This document shows positions 1 to 9,086 of a DNA stretch of 64,000 nt, piece after piece. The DNA is from Glycomyces sambucus (GTDB lineage: Bacteria > Actinomycetota > Actinomycetes > Mycobacteriales > Micromonosporaceae). Position numbers and translations under genes: made by a program. The notes under the pieces are model-generated. The model was not told where the DNA came from. It did no database searches and was given only the letters and a program-made list of their open reading frames with translations. How positions within the stretch are numbered: the stretch's first letter is position 1; every line of letters starts with the position of its first letter. Location: contig NZ_FNGF01000001.1 of NCBI RefSeq assembly GCF_900102815.1, positions 579,443-643,442 of the forward strand, written 5' to 3'.

Positions 1-1
1 A

Positions 2-25
2 AAGCCCGGCGATCTCGCCGGGCTT
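2..25. terminator. Intrinsic terminator-like hairpin left of tRNA-Gly
   Basis: An 11-bp perfect stem (bases 2-12 with 15-25) sits just downstream of the minus-strand tRNA-Gly. The closing pairs leave a tiny loop, so the innermost pairs are probably open. It most likely ends the tRNA transcript. The T-run, if any, lies beyond the window edge. Confidence 0.6.
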
Positions 26-38
26 CTTGCTGTTCCTG

Positions 39-111
39 AGCGGACGACCGGGATCGAACCGGCGACCTACACCTTGGCAAGGTGTCGCGCTACCAACTGC
101 GCTACGTCCGC
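39..111 (-). tRNA. tRNA-Gly (anticodon GCC)
   Basis: The minus strand folds into a full cloverleaf: acceptor GCGGACG/CGTCCGC, anticodon loop TTGCCAA with anticodon GCC, and a T arm with GGTTCGATCC. The discriminator base is U and no CCA is encoded. The sequence is identical to the tRNA-Gly at 18053-18125. Confidence 0.96.
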
Positions 112-198
112 ATCTCGCAGGGTGACCTGCGAACGACCATACTGTAGCGCACCGTTCAACCGGACTTCATGGGGCCTTGGTGCCGATTGGGGCTTAGA

Positions 199-858
199 TC
201 ACGCCTGCGGCGCGCCCAGGCCGAGCGCCGCGCGGGCCTCCTCGTCGAGCCCTTCGATCGCGACCTCGTGCCGCCGATGCGCCTCCCAGCGCTCGCGGTC
301 GAGCCGCCAGCGCCGGTCGAGCCGCCGCTGGTCGCGCAGGACCTTGTGGTCGACGCCGTCGGCGAGGTACCCCAGTCTCCGCGAGACCCCGGCCGAGGGC
401 TCGTTCCCGTCGAACGAGGCGCTGAGCGCGTAGTCGGCGCCCAGGCCCTCGAAGAGGAACGCCAGCACGGCGGCGCGCATCTCGGTCCCGAAGCCCTGCC
501 CGTGGTGGGCGAGGCCGAGCCAGGAGCCGGTGGTGGCCTCCCGCGTGACCCCGAACCGCTTCGCGGTGACCTCCTGCATGCCGATGACCTTGCCTTCGTG
601 GACGGTGACGAAGGGCAGCGCCCAGTCCTCGGGGGTCGACCCGGCGACGGCCTTCATCTGCCACTGGATGGTGGCCCGGCCGCGTTCGAGCGGTGCGGCC
701 TCGGTCCAGGGTTCGACGAATGGCATGAAGTCGGGCGTGTGGACGCCTTCGGCGGCCCGGTCGGCGAGGGCGACCAGGTCGTCCATGTCGGGCAGGCGCA
801 GTTCGAGGCGCGCGGTGCGGAGCCGGATGCGGTAGACCGGGAGGTAGTCGGTGAGCAT
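199..858 (-). CDS. GNAT family N-acetyltransferase (copy 2 of a tandem pair)
   Basis: A 219-residue protein of the RimJ/RimL-like GNAT fold, which transfers an acetyl group from acetyl-CoA to an amine; the substrate is unknown. The acetyl-CoA loop is visible as HHGQGFGTEMR (residues 118-128), followed by the GNxxSxxVxRxLGY-like segment that closes the fold. It is a close paralogue of the gene immediately upstream (899-1546), with the same MLxDYLPxYRIR start, which fixes the ATG at 858. That ATG lies 6 bases after GACAAT, a -10-like hexamer, so it may be leaderless. Longer upstream reading frames run antisense-like through the neighbour and are not credible. Confidence 0.9.
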   Translation of the reverse strand: MLTDYLPVYRIRLRTARLELRLPDMDDLVALADRAAEGVHTPDFMPFVEPWTEAAPLERGRATIQWQMKAVAGSTPEDWALPFVTVHEGKVIGMQEVTAKRFGVTREATTGSWLGLAHHGQGFGTEMRAAVLAFLFEGLGADYALSASFDGNEPSAGVSRRLGYLADGVDHKVLRDQRRLDRRWRLDRERWEAHRRHEVAIEGLDEEARAALGLGAPQA

Positions 859-898
859 GCACCGATTGTCCTGAGCGGTGCGGCGGGCCGCAATCGAG

Positions 899-1546
899 TT
901 ACGCGAGGCCGAGCATGGCGCGGGCGTCGTCGTCGAGGCCGTCGACGGCGGCCTCGTGGGTGCGGTGGGCCTCCCAGTCGTCGCGGGTGAGGCGCCAGCG
1001 CAGGCTGGTGACGCGTTCGCCGTTGTAGACCTGGTGGTCGATGCCGTCGGGGCGGTAGCCGAGCTTGCGGGAGACGGCTTCGGAGGGGCCGTTGCCGTCG
1101 AGGCAGTCGCTGAGGGCGTAGTCGGCGCCGAGTCCGTCGAAGAGGAGGGCGAGGACGGCGGCGCGCATCTCGGTGCCGAGGCCCTTGCCGTGGTGGGCCT
1201 GGCCGAGCCAGGAGGAGGTGGTGGCCTCGCGGGTGACGGCGTACCGCTTTCCGGCGAGGTCCTGCTTGCCGATGACGCGGCCGTCGTGGACGGCGACGAA
1301 GGGCAGGCACCAGCGGTCGGGGGTGACGGCGGCGATGAGGTTGAGGTTCCAGAGGATCGCGGTGCGCCCGCGCGCGAGCGGGTCCGCCTCGGTCCAGGCG
1401 TTCTTGAAGGGCTGGAAGTCGGGGCCGTGCACGCCGGCGGCGGCCTGGTCGGCGAGCGCGGCGAGGTCGTCGGTGTCGGGCAGGCGCAGTTCGAGGCGCG
1501 CGGTGCGCACGCGGATGCGGTAGATCGGCAGGTAGTCGGCGAGCAT
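899..1546 (-). CDS. GNAT family N-acetyltransferase (copy 1 of a tandem pair)
   Basis: A 215-residue GNAT acetyltransferase; the family acetylates small amines, antibiotics or protein N termini. The acetyl-CoA pyrophosphate loop HHGKGLGTEMR is in the same place as in the downstream paralogue. The pair share the N-terminal MLADYLPIYR block and most of the core, so the two arose by tandem duplication. The start at 1546 is chosen by this alignment and by a -10-like CACAAT 7 bases upstream. An in-frame ATG ten codons earlier is possible. About 40 bases separate the two copies, and each appears to have its own -10. Confidence 0.9.
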   Translation of the reverse strand: MLADYLPIYRIRVRTARLELRLPDTDDLAALADQAAAGVHGPDFQPFKNAWTEADPLARGRTAILWNLNLIAAVTPDRWCLPFVAVHDGRVIGKQDLAGKRYAVTREATTSSWLGQAHHGKGLGTEMRAAVLALLFDGLGADYALSDCLDGNGPSEAVSRKLGYRPDGIDHQVYNGERVTSLRWRLTRDDWEAHRTHEAAVDGLDDDARAMLGLA

Positions 1547-1724
1547 GCGTGCGATTGTGCCCGAACGGTCGGACATGCGGGCGCGGTCGGGCGGGCGGGT
1601 CGCGGCCGGGCGTCGCGAGGACGTCGTCGCGGGTCGGGAGGTCGTGAGTCGGGACGGCAATCGGTCATCGGCTCGCGGGGCCGCCTAGACTTCCGGGGAC
1701 GGTCGGAGGAGCGGGAGGCGCGGC

Positions 1725-1967
1725 ATGAACATGGGCCAGTCGGGGATGCTGTTCGTCTTCGGGATGTTCCTGCTCGTCACGGCGATCATCATCGCGGGGT
1801 TCCATTTCGCGGCCACGGCGTCGAAGGCGCGGGCGGCGGCGGCGCGGGAGGCGCACTACCGGGAGCTGGCGGAGAAGGCGAGCGTGGACGCGACGGAGAT
1901 CCAGGCGTCGCTCATCGAGATCAAGTCGCGGCTGGCGTCGCTGGAGCGGCAGCGGGCCGCGGAGTAG
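1725..1967 (+). CDS. Small membrane protein with coiled-coil tail
   Basis: An 80-residue protein with one hydrophobic helix (about residues 8-28, FVFGMFLLVTAIIIAG). A charged Ala/Glu/Arg-rich helix follows (about 33-80) that ends in heptad-like IEIKSRLASLERQ, probably a coiled coil in the cytoplasm. A good ribosome site, GGGAGG at 1713-1718, stands 6 bases before the ATG, and TAGACT at 1686-1691 could be its -10. I do not recognise a named family. The layout of one membrane helix plus a coiled coil resembles small envelope-stress or scaffold proteins, but no function can be given. Confidence 0.75.
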   Translation: MNMGQSGMLFVFGMFLLVTAIIIAGFHFAATASKARAAAAREAHYRELAEKASVDATEIQASLIEIKSRLASLERQRAAE

Positions 1968-2028
1968 GCGCGCGAAGAATTCTTTCGAATCGCGGTCAAT
2001 CCGCGCCCGATGGGGCACGCTCTGACGC

Positions 2029-4413
2029 ATGGACACCGCGAAGACCGAGCACTCCCGCGCGCCGCTCTCGGACGAGGAGCTGGCGGGCGTCGACGCCTAC
2101 TGGCGGGCCGCGAACTACCTGACGGTCGGGCAGATCTACCTGCTCGACAACCCCCTGCTCCGCGAGCCGCTGCGACCGGAGCACATCAAGCCGCGCCTGC
2201 TGGGCCACTGGGGCACGAGCCCCGGCCTGAGCCTGATCTACGCGCACCTGAACCGCTGCATCAAGGCCCGCGGGATGGACGTGATCTACGTGTGCGGGCC
2301 GGGGCACGGCGGTCCGGCGATGGTCGCGAACACGTGGCTGGAGGGCACGTATCCGGAGCTGTACCCGTCGGTGAACCACTCGGAGGAGGGGATGCGGCGG
2401 CTGTTCCGCCAGTTCTCGTTCCCCGGCGGCATCCCCTCGCATGTCGCGGCGGAGGTGCCCGGGTCGATCCACGAGGGCGGCGAGCTGGGGTACGCGCTGT
2501 CGCACGCGTACGGGGCGGCGTTCGACAATCCGGGGCTGACGGTGGCGTGCGTGGTCGGCGACGGCGAGGCCGAGACGGGGCCGATGGCGGGGTCGTGGTT
2601 CTCGAACGTGTTCCTGAACCCGGTCTCCGACGGCACGGTGCTGCCGATCCTGCACTTGAACGGGTACAAGATCGCGAACCAGACGATCTTCGCGCGGATC
2701 TCGGACGAGGACCGCGCGAGCTTCTTCCGCGGCTGCGGGTACGACCCGGTCCTGGTGGACGGGGACGACCCGGCGGAGGTGCACCAGGCGCTGGCGGGGG
2801 CGATGGACGCGTGCTTCGACCGGATCGCGGAGATCCGGGCGGAGGCGCGGGCGGCGGCGAACGGGGCGCCGGTGCGGCCGCGCTGGCCGATGATCGTGCT
2901 GCGCACGCCGAAGGGCTGGACGGGCCCGTCCGATGTGGACGGCAATCCGGTGGAGGGCACGTGGCGGGCGCACCAGGTGCCGCTGTCGGGGGTCCGCACG
3001 AACGCGGACCACCTTGCGATGCTTGAGGAGTGGATGCGCTCGTACCGGCCGGAGGAGCTGTTCGACGCCACGGGCGCGCCGGTCCCGGAGCTGCTGGGGA
3101 TGCCGCCGGAGGGCGGGGCGCGGATGAGCGCGAACCCGCACGCGAACGGCGGCCTGGTGCTGCGCGACCTGGTCCTGCCGGACTACCGGGACTACGGGGT
3201 GGAGGTCGAGGGCCACGGGTCGACGACGGGCGAGGCGACCCGGACGCTGGGCACGTGGCTGCGCGACGTCATGGCCGCGAACCCGGACCGGTTCCGGCTC
3301 TTCGGACCCGACGAGGTCGAGTCGAACCGGCTCGGCGCGGTCTTCGAGACCACCGACCGGCAGTGGCAGGCGGAGATCCTGCCGACCGACGAGCACCAGG
3401 CCCCGCACGGGCGGGTCATGGAGGTCCTGTCGGAGCACCTGTGCGAGGGCTGGCTGGAGGGGTACCTGCTCACCGGCAGGCACGGCCTGTTCACCAGCTA
3501 CGAGGCGTTCATCCACATCGTCGACTCGATGTTCAACCAGCACGCGAAGTGGCTCGACTCCTCCAGGGGCATCCCGTGGCGGCGCCCGGTCGCGTCGCTG
3601 AACTACCTCCTGTCGAGCCACGTGTGGCGCCAGGACCACAACGGCTTCTCGCACCAGGACCCGGGGTTCATCGACCACGTGATGAACAAGAAAGCCGACA
3701 TCGTGCGGGTCTACCTGCCGCCGGACGCGAACACCCTGCTGTCCACGATGGACCACTGCCTGCGCAGCCGCCAGTACGTGAACGTGGTCGTCGCCGGGAA
3801 GCAGCCCGCGCTCCAGTACACGAGCATGGACGAGGCGGTGCGCCACTGCGAACGGGGCCTGGGGATCTGGGAGTGGGCCTCCACCGACGGCGGCGAGGAG
3901 CCCGACGTGGTCCTCGCCTGCGCCGGCGACGTGCCCACACTGGAGGTCCTGGCCGCGGCCGACCTCCTGCGCACCCACCTGCCCGAGCTGAAGGTCCGGG
4001 TGGTGAACGTGGTCGACCTGATGCGGCTCCAGCCCGAGAGCGAGCACCCGCACGGGCTCGGCGACCGCGAGTTCGACACCGTGTTCACCGCCGACCGGCC
4101 GGTGCTGTTCGCGTTCCACGGCTACCCGACGCTCATCCACCGCCTCACCTACCGGCGCACCAACCACGACAACATCCACGTGCGCGGCTACAAGGAGGAG
4201 GGCACCACGACCACGCCCTTCGACATGGTGATGCTCAACGACCTCGACCGGTTCCGGCTGGTCATGGACGTCATCGACCGCGTCCCGGGCCTGGGCCCCA
4301 ACGCGGCCGGGCTGCGCCAGCGCATGGTCGACGCCCGCCACGCCGCCCGCGAGCACACCCGCACGCACGGCGAGGACCTGCCCGAGGTGGCCGACTGGAG
4401 CTGGCCGGGTTAG
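2029..4413 (+). CDS. xfp: Xylulose-5-phosphate/fructose-6-phosphate phosphoketolase
   Basis: A thiamine-diphosphate enzyme that splits xylulose 5-phosphate (and often fructose 6-phosphate) with inorganic phosphate to acetyl phosphate plus an aldose phosphate. Length 794 residues is normal for the family. Visible signatures are [21 protein letters not shown] near residue 88 and the ThDP-binding GDGEAETGP near 182. The C-terminal region is conserved ([18 protein letters not shown], [12 protein letters not shown]). It stands alone between a small membrane protein and a DUF4188 gene. No acetate kinase gene is nearby. ATG 2029 follows a -10-like CACGCT by 7 bases, and no clear Shine-Dalgarno site is seen. 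Confidence 0.97.
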   Translation: MDTAKTEHSRAPLSDEELAGVDAYWRAANYLTVGQIYLLDNPLLREPLRPEHIKPRLLGHWGTSPGLSLIYAHLNRCIKARGMDVIYVCGPGHGGPAMVANTWLEGTYPELYPSVNHSEEGMRRLFRQFSFPGGIPSHVAAEVPGSIHEGGELGYALSHAYGAAFDNPGLTVACVVGDGEAETGPMAGSWFSNVFLNPVSDGTVLPILHLNGYKIANQTIFARISDEDRASFFRGCGYDPVLVDGDDPAEVHQALAGAMDACFDRIAEIRAEARAAANGAPVRPRWPMIVLRTPKGWTGPSDVDGNPVEGTWRAHQVPLSGVRTNADHLAMLEEWMRSYRPEELFDATGAPVPELLGMPPEGGARMSANPHANGGLVLRDLVLPDYRDYGVEVEGHGSTTGEATRTLGTWLRDVMAANPDRFRLFGPDEVESNRLGAVFETTDRQWQAEILPTDEHQAPHGRVMEVLSEHLCEGWLEGYLLTGRHGLFTSYEAFIHIVDSMFNQHAKWLDSSRGIPWRRPVASLNYLLSSHVWRQDHNGFSHQDPGFIDHVMNKKADIVRVYLPPDANTLLSTMDHCLRSRQYVNVVVAGKQPALQYTSMDEAVRHCERGLGIWEWASTDGGEEPDVVLACAGDVPTLEVLAAADLLRTHLPELKVRVVNVVDLMRLQPESEHPHGLGDREFDTVFTADRPVLFAFHGYPTLIHRLTYRRTNHDNIHVRGYKEEGTTTTPFDMVMLNDLDRFRLVMDVIDRVPGLGPNAAGLRQRMVDARHAAREHTRTHGEDLPEVADWSWPG

Positions 4414-4456
4414 CTTGCCGTGCAACACAAGTGACTGAAGGCGCAGCTGCAACCGC

Positions 4457-4487
4457 TTGACACTCCGCGAACACGCTTCGTTAACCT
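4457..4487 (+). promoter_or_regulatory. Putative promoter of the DUF4188 gene
   Basis: A consensus -35 TTGACA (4457-4462) and a -10-like TAACCT (4482-4487) are separated by 19 bases. They lie about 40 bases before the GTG start at 4529, which has its own GGAG ribosome site. The spacer is longer than the usual 17-18. Confidence 0.5.
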
Positions 4488-4528
4488 CTTAGGGGAGGCT
4501 CACCCGCTCACCCCCTGGAGGTCCTCAC

Positions 4529-5041
4529 GTGGCGAAGGTCAGGCCCGGACGCGTCGTAGTGGACTACGGCGAGGCCGTCGTGGTGTTCACCGGCGGCATC
4601 CGGATCAACCGGCTGTGGAAGGTCGGGAAGTGGGTGCCGGTCCTGGTGGCGCTGCGGAGGATCCTGCGGGAGCTGGCCTCCGACCCGGAGCTGGGGCTGC
4701 TCGACTCCCGGTTCGCCTTGAGCGGGCGGGTGGTCATGGTCGTCCAGTACTGGCGCAGCGGCGACCACCTGGAGGAGTACGCGCACTCCCAGGAGCGCCT
4801 GCACCGCGGGTTCTGGAAGTGGTTCAACCAGAGCGTCAAGGACAACGGCGACGTGGGCCTGTGGCACGAGCTGTACCAGGTGCCCGCGGGGGCGTTCGAG
4901 ACCTCGTACTTCAACATGCCGCCCTTCGGACTCGCGCGCGCCACCAAGGAGAAGGAGGCCGCGCGCACCGACCCGGACGACCACGGGCACGGCCACCACG
5001 GGCACGACCACCACCGCGGGGCCGTACCCGACGGGGCCTAG
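4529..5041 (+). CDS. DUF4188 domain protein with histidine-rich tail
   Basis: A 170-residue protein. Residues 1-140 match the DUF4188 pattern I know (RPGR near the start, IRINRLWKVGKW, VVQYWRS, LHRGFWKWFNQSV, WHELYQVP, NMPPFGLA). The family has a dimeric alpha-beta-barrel look and no settled function. The last 25 residues are a His/Asp/Gly tail (about HGHGHHGHDHH) not typical of the core family and likely to bind metal ions such as Ni, Zn or Cu. The start is GTG 4529 with GGAG 8 bases upstream. Its TAG overlaps the stop of the convergent kinase gene in a shared CTAG. Confidence 0.85.
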   Translation: MAKVRPGRVVVDYGEAVVVFTGGIRINRLWKVGKWVPVLVALRRILRELASDPELGLLDSRFALSGRVVMVVQYWRSGDHLEEYAHSQERLHRGFWKWFNQSVKDNGDVGLWHELYQVPAGAFETSYFNMPPFGLARATKEKEAARTDPDDHGHGHHGHDHHRGAVPDGA

Positions 5042-6015
5042 ATCCCGAACGCCGTGAAGTCCCGCTCCAGCGTCTCGGTGGCCCACTTGGTCTGGTTCGC
5101 CTCCTGCTCGGCGTCGAACCCGCGCACCTTGCACTCCGCCACCAGGATGAGCATGATGTACGTGCGGTAGAGCGCGAGCCGCCGCTCCTCCCCCGCGGTC
5201 ATCGGCCGGCCCAGGAACCCGTCCACGACCGCCGGGAACTCCTCCTCCGGGATCATCTGGAGCGACACGAGCTCGGCGATCGGGTCGCCGTAGAAGGCGC
5301 GCTCGCCGTCGATGAACGCCTCCAGGGCCCAGCCGTCGCCCTCGCGCCTGACGAAGATGTTGCCGTCCCACAGGTCGAAGTGGACGAGCGCGGGCCGCTG
5401 CACCTCGTCGAGCAGCGCGTGCTCCGCGCGGACCAGGGCCCGGACGGCCGCGACCGGGCGCGGGAGGGCGGTGCCCTGCTCCTCGATGTCGTCGAGGACG
5501 TCGTCGACCATCGCCGTGAACGCGGCCGACCAGGTGTCGGCCCTGGTGCGCCCGCTCGCGCGCGGGTAGCCGAAGTGCGTGCCGGTGACGGTCGCGTAGC
5601 CCGCGCTCGCGGCGCCGATCTCCTTGCGCAGCAGCAGGAGCTGGTCGGCAGGGATCTCCTCGCGGGCCTTCGGGAGCGGGACGCCGTCGAGGCGGTCGAT
5701 GATGATGACGCCGCCCTCGGGGTCGGCGTGCCACAGCCGCGGCATGGGCACGCCCGCCGCGATGCCGCGCTCGAAGCACTCGATCTCGGTGGCCATGAGG
5801 TCGACCTCGTAGCGCAGGAGCTTCAGGTCCCTGTCGGGGGCGACCTTGACGACCACGCGGCGGCCGTCGGCGATCGCGAGGGCGTGGGCGGCGTTAAAGA
5901 AGCCGTCCTTGAACTCCTCGTGCGCGGTGAACTCGAGGTCGGCGCCGAGGGCGGCGCGGACCAGGGACTCGACGTCGGCGCGGTCGAGGCGGGGGCGGAT
6001 GGCGACTTCGGACAT
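5038..6015 (-). CDS. Aminoglycoside phosphotransferase-fold kinase
   Basis: A 325-residue APH/choline-kinase-fold phosphotransferase. The catalytic Brenner loop is HFDLWDGN (residues 212-219) and the metal-binding acid is in the following FIDGERA segment. The N-terminal lobe carries the ATP-binding lysine in RRVVVKVAP. Members phosphorylate aminoglycosides, fructosamines or other small hydroxyl or amino compounds; the substrate cannot be read from the sequence, and resistance should not be assumed. ATG 6015 is 6 bases after GAGAAT, a -10-like box, suggesting a leaderless transcript. The stop overlaps that of the convergent DUF4188 gene by 4 bases. Confidence 0.88.
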   Translation of the reverse strand: MSEVAIRPRLDRADVESLVRAALGADLEFTAHEEFKDGFFNAAHALAIADGRRVVVKVAPDRDLKLLRYEVDLMATEIECFERGIAAGVPMPRLWHADPEGGVIIIDRLDGVPLPKAREEIPADQLLLLRKEIGAASAGYATVTGTHFGYPRASGRTRADTWSAAFTAMVDDVLDDIEEQGTALPRPVAAVRALVRAEHALLDEVQRPALVHFDLWDGNIFVRREGDGWALEAFIDGERAFYGDPIAELVSLQMIPEEEFPAVVDGFLGRPMTAGEERRLALYRTYIMLILVAECKVRGFDAEQEANQTKWATETLERDFTAFGI

Positions 6016-6071
6016 GGCGCCATTCTCGCGGCGCGGCGCCGCGGGCGCAAGAGCGTTCCCGCCGCATGCGG

Positions 6072-6102
6072 ACGGCCCCGGAGCGCAGCGCTCCGGGGCC
6101 GT
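6072..6102. terminator. Terminator after pspA
   Basis: A near-perfect 15-bp inverted repeat (6072-6086 with 6088-6102, inner pairs forming the loop) lies 15 bases beyond the stop of the minus-strand PspA gene. It separates that gene from the kinase gene. Confidence 0.75.
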
Positions 6103-6116
6103 GCTCGCGCGGTCGT

Positions 6117-6830
6117 TCAGCCCGCCTTGAGCGCCGCGAGGCGGGCCTCGACGTCGGCGTCGTCGCTGACGTCGTTCAGGGCCTCGAACTGGCTGTCGAG
6201 CGAGGACATCGCCAGCTCCTGGTGTCCGCGGACCTTCGCCTCCTCGCGCCGCACCTTGTCCTCGAAGCGGCTGACCTCGCTGAGCGGGTCCATGACGTCG
6301 ATGCTGCCGATCGCGTCGTTGACCTTCTGCTGCGCCTCGGCGGTCTTGGCGCGCGCGGCGAGGCTGGAGCGCTTCGCCTGGAGCTCGTTGAGCTTGTCCT
6401 TCATCTGGCCCAGGCCGGTCTTGAGCTTGTCGACGACCTCCTGCTGGCTCTTGATGAGCGGCGCCTCGTCGGACATCTCCTTCTCGACGGCGATCTGCTT
6501 GCCGAGGGCGACCTTCGCGAGGTTGTCGAACTTGTCGGCCTCGTCGGTGCTGCCGGAGGCGCGGAGCTGGTCGGCCTTCTGGCTCGCGTTCTTGGCCTTG
6601 ACGCCCCACTCCTCGGCGGCCTTCTGGTCGCCGGCGTAGTCCTCCTCCATCAGGCGCAGGTTCCCGATGGTCTCGGCGATGGCGTTCTCGGCGTCCACGA
6701 TGCTGTTCTTGTAGTCCCGCTCGATCTGGGCGAGCATCTTGGCGGGGTCCTCGGCGTTGTCGATGGCGTCGTTGATGTTCGCCTTGACGAGTTGCGAGAT
6801 GCGCCCGAAGATCGACTGCTTCTTCGACAT
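6117..6830 (-). CDS. pspA: PspA/IM30 family membrane-stress protein
   Basis: A 237-residue, almost wholly helical coiled-coil protein of the PspA/Vipp1 (ESCRT-III-like) family, which binds stressed cytoplasmic membrane and maintains its integrity. The N-terminal amphipathic helix (about residues 6-24, SIFGRISQLVKANINDAID) and the AEDPAKMLAQIERDY block are typical. Length is near the family's 220-250. A ribosome site (CAGGAG) lies 7 bases before the ATG. It is 58 bases downstream of the TPM-domain gene on the same strand, and the pair is common in actinobacteria, so a joint envelope-stress role is likely. Confidence 0.95.
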   Translation of the reverse strand: MSKKQSIFGRISQLVKANINDAIDNAEDPAKMLAQIERDYKNSIVDAENAIAETIGNLRLMEEDYAGDQKAAEEWGVKAKNASQKADQLRASGSTDEADKFDNLAKVALGKQIAVEKEMSDEAPLIKSQQEVVDKLKTGLGQMKDKLNELQAKRSSLAARAKTAEAQQKVNDAIGSIDVMDPLSEVSRFEDKVRREEAKVRGHQELAMSSLDSQFEALNDVSDDADVEARLAALKAG

Positions 6831-6888
6831 TGGTCCACTCCTGTTTCGAGATCGGTGCGATTAGGGTCAGAGGGCTGCGCCCCGGGAT

Positions 6889-8910
6889 TCAGAACCGGCC
6901 CCCACCCCCTCGCCTCCCGCGGGTGCCCGAGCCGCCGAACGACCCGGGCCCGCGGCGGCCCCCGCCGCCGCCGAACCCGCCGCCGCCGCCGAAGCCTCCC
7001 GGGCCGCGGCTGCCGCCGCCCCCGCCGAGGATCTGGCCGAGCAGGATGCCGCCGAGCATCGCGCCGGCGTTGCCGCCGCCACCGCCGCCCATGGAGCCCT
7101 TGTTCGGGTTGGAAGGGGCGAGGTAGCCCTGCACGTCCTGCTGGGCGAGCTGCGACGCGGCGTTCGCGAGCTGGTCGGCCCGCTGCGCCAGCGCGAGCGC
7201 CTGCACCGGGTCGGTGTCGGCGAGGGCGCGGGCCTGCGCGAGCTGCTGCTTCGCCTCGTTGAGGCGGGTGCGGGCCTCGGGGCCGACGGCGCCGCGGTTG
7301 GTGGTCACGTAGTCCTCGACGGCCGCGGCGGTGCTCTGCGCGGACAGGAGCATCTGCTGGAGCTGGGCCTTGGCCTTCTGCGCGTTCTGCACGGCCCCTT
7401 GGAGGATGCGGACCTCCTGTTCGAGGTCGAGCGACGCCTGCTCCACCCGGCCGGTGGCGGCGAGGGGGTCCACCTGCCCGGTCTGGGCCTTGACCTCGGC
7501 GATGACGGCCCGCAGGTTCGCGGCCTTCGCGGCGACGGCCTGGCCGCCCTGCGCGGCGGCGAGGCGGTCGGCGTCGGCGGCGTCCTGCTCGGCCTCGGCG
7601 AGGACGCCGGGGAGCTGGGCGGCGGCCTGGTCGAGTTCGCCGCCGCGGCGCACGACCGCGCCGGCCATCTGCTCGGCCTGGCCGACGGCCTCCTCGGCGG
7701 CGCGCAGGAGGACGGCGGCCTTGGAGCCGTCGTCGGCGGCCGCGGCCCGGTCGGCCTCGGCGAGGTGCTCCTCGGCGAAGCGGAGGCGGTCGGCGGCGGT
7801 GTCGGGGAACCCGCGGACGGTCTCGGTGGCGGAGGCGGGGTACGCGGTCGCCATGGCGGCCAGCGCGGTGCGGGCGGCGTCGAGGTCGATGCCGGCCGCG
7901 CGCTGTTTGAGGGCGGCGATGGCCTCGGGGGCGCGCTTGCCGAGGTCGCGGAGGGCGTCGAAGTCGTCGGCGACGGCGTCGAGGTCGTCGTTGGCCTTGG
8001 TGAGGCGGTCGATGATGCCGGCGAGCATGCGGCGGCGCTCGTCCTCGGTCTCGGGCTCGTCGTCGTCGAGGAGCTGCCTGGTGCGGAACGACTCGGAGAG
8101 CTGCTCTTTGGCGGTCTGGAGGGTCGCGGTGAACTTCCCGGTGGCCTCGTCGCCGAACTCGGCGACGGCGAAGCCGAGTTCCTGCTCGCTGGTGCGGAGG
8201 GCGTCGTCGGTCTCGACCAGGAGCCGGTTGGCCTCGCTGTTGAGGTCCTCGGTGGAGCGCGCGTCCACGGGAGGTCCGCCCTTGCCGCCGGCTCCGGCGG
8301 CGGGAGGGTGCTTGCGGCGGCGCATCCAGAGGACGGCGGCGACCACGATCGCGGCGACGACGAGGAGGCACAGGACGACGCCCATGACGCTGACGCCGGA
8401 GCCCGATCCGGCCCCGGCGACGTCGTCGCCCTCGTAGGCGGCCCGGTATCCGGCGGCGGCGTCGATGGCGGCCTGGGCCCAGTCCCCGTCCTGGAGCCGC
8501 GGCGCGATGAGGTCGGAGGCGACCTCGTTGAGCTGGGTGTCGGTGAGCGGGAACGCGGCGTCCACCGACCAGGTGTAGCGGCGGTCGCCGGTGGCGATCG
8601 CGAGGAGGATGTCGTCGGAGCCGAGTCCGGAGTCGACGGCGCTGGTGTCGGCCCAGGTCTGGGGGCCGTAGGAGTCGAAGCTGTCGATGTAGGCGACGTA
8701 CAGGCCGATGCCGGTGGCGGATTCGAGGTCGTCGACGGCGTCCTGGACCTCGCCGGCGCGGTCGCCGAGGGCGTCGACCTGGTCGGTGACGCTGCCCGAG
8801 AGCATGATCGGCGCGACCGCTTGCGCTGCGGCCGGCTGGAGGAGGACGGCGAGGGCCGCCGCCGTCAGCGCCGCGGCGGCCCGCCTGGCCGTGCTGCCGA
8901 TTCGGTTCAT
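6889..8910 (-). CDS. TPM-domain (DUF477) membrane protein
   Basis: A 673-residue exported membrane protein. It has a signal peptide (about residues 1-33, ending near AAAQAVA), an extracytoplasmic TPM/DUF477 domain (about 37-150, with DVEDLESATGIGLYV-like and DILLAIATGDRRYTWSV blocks) and one membrane helix near residues 170-195 followed by RRRK. A long Ala/Glu-rich helical cytoplasmic region comes next, and the end is a glycine-rich tail. The TPM fold is found in phosphatase-like and photosystem-repair proteins. ATG 8910 is preferred because GGGGGTG lies 9 bases upstream; a GTG at 8922 is the alternative. TAGACT at 8948-8953 may be the -10. It is co-transcribed with pspA. Confidence 0.9.
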   Translation of the reverse strand: MNRIGSTARRAAAALTAAALAVLLQPAAAQAVAPIMLSGSVTDQVDALGDRAGEVQDAVDDLESATGIGLYVAYIDSFDSYGPQTWADTSAVDSGLGSDDILLAIATGDRRYTWSVDAAFPLTDTQLNEVASDLIAPRLQDGDWAQAAIDAAAGYRAAYEGDDVAGAGSGSGVSVMGVVLCLLVVAAIVVAAVLWMRRRKHPPAAGAGGKGGPPVDARSTEDLNSEANRLLVETDDALRTSEQELGFAVAEFGDEATGKFTATLQTAKEQLSESFRTRQLLDDDEPETEDERRRMLAGIIDRLTKANDDLDAVADDFDALRDLGKRAPEAIAALKQRAAGIDLDAARTALAAMATAYPASATETVRGFPDTAADRLRFAEEHLAEADRAAAADDGSKAAVLLRAAEEAVGQAEQMAGAVVRRGGELDQAAAQLPGVLAEAEQDAADADRLAAAQGGQAVAAKAANLRAVIAEVKAQTGQVDPLAATGRVEQASLDLEQEVRILQGAVQNAQKAKAQLQQMLLSAQSTAAAVEDYVTTNRGAVGPEARTRLNEAKQQLAQARALADTDPVQALALAQRADQLANAASQLAQQDVQGYLAPSNPNKGSMGGGGGGNAGAMLGGILLGQILGGGGGSRGPGGFGGGGGFGGGGGRRGPGSFGGSGTRGRRGGGGRF

Positions 8911-9086
8911 CGCGGACCGCACCCCCGTTCGGTCGGAAACGAAGTCAGTCTAGGAGCGCGTCGTCGCAGGTCGGGCGCTTTCTGAAGAACTCCTCGGGTC
9001 CCGGGCGGGGCCGGCGGGACCCGGAACGGTCGGTGACGCCGGTCACGGCTGAAATATTCGGACCCGCGCGGGCGTCTTTAGATTCG

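Noticed and set aside
1996..4452. An 818-codon frame opposite phosphoketolase
   Set aside because: Antisense shadow with Val/Arg/His-rich low-complexity translation.
5038..6015. Calling the phosphotransferase an aminoglycoside resistance gene
   Set aside because: The fold is shared by many metabolic kinases and nothing in the context points to antibiotics.
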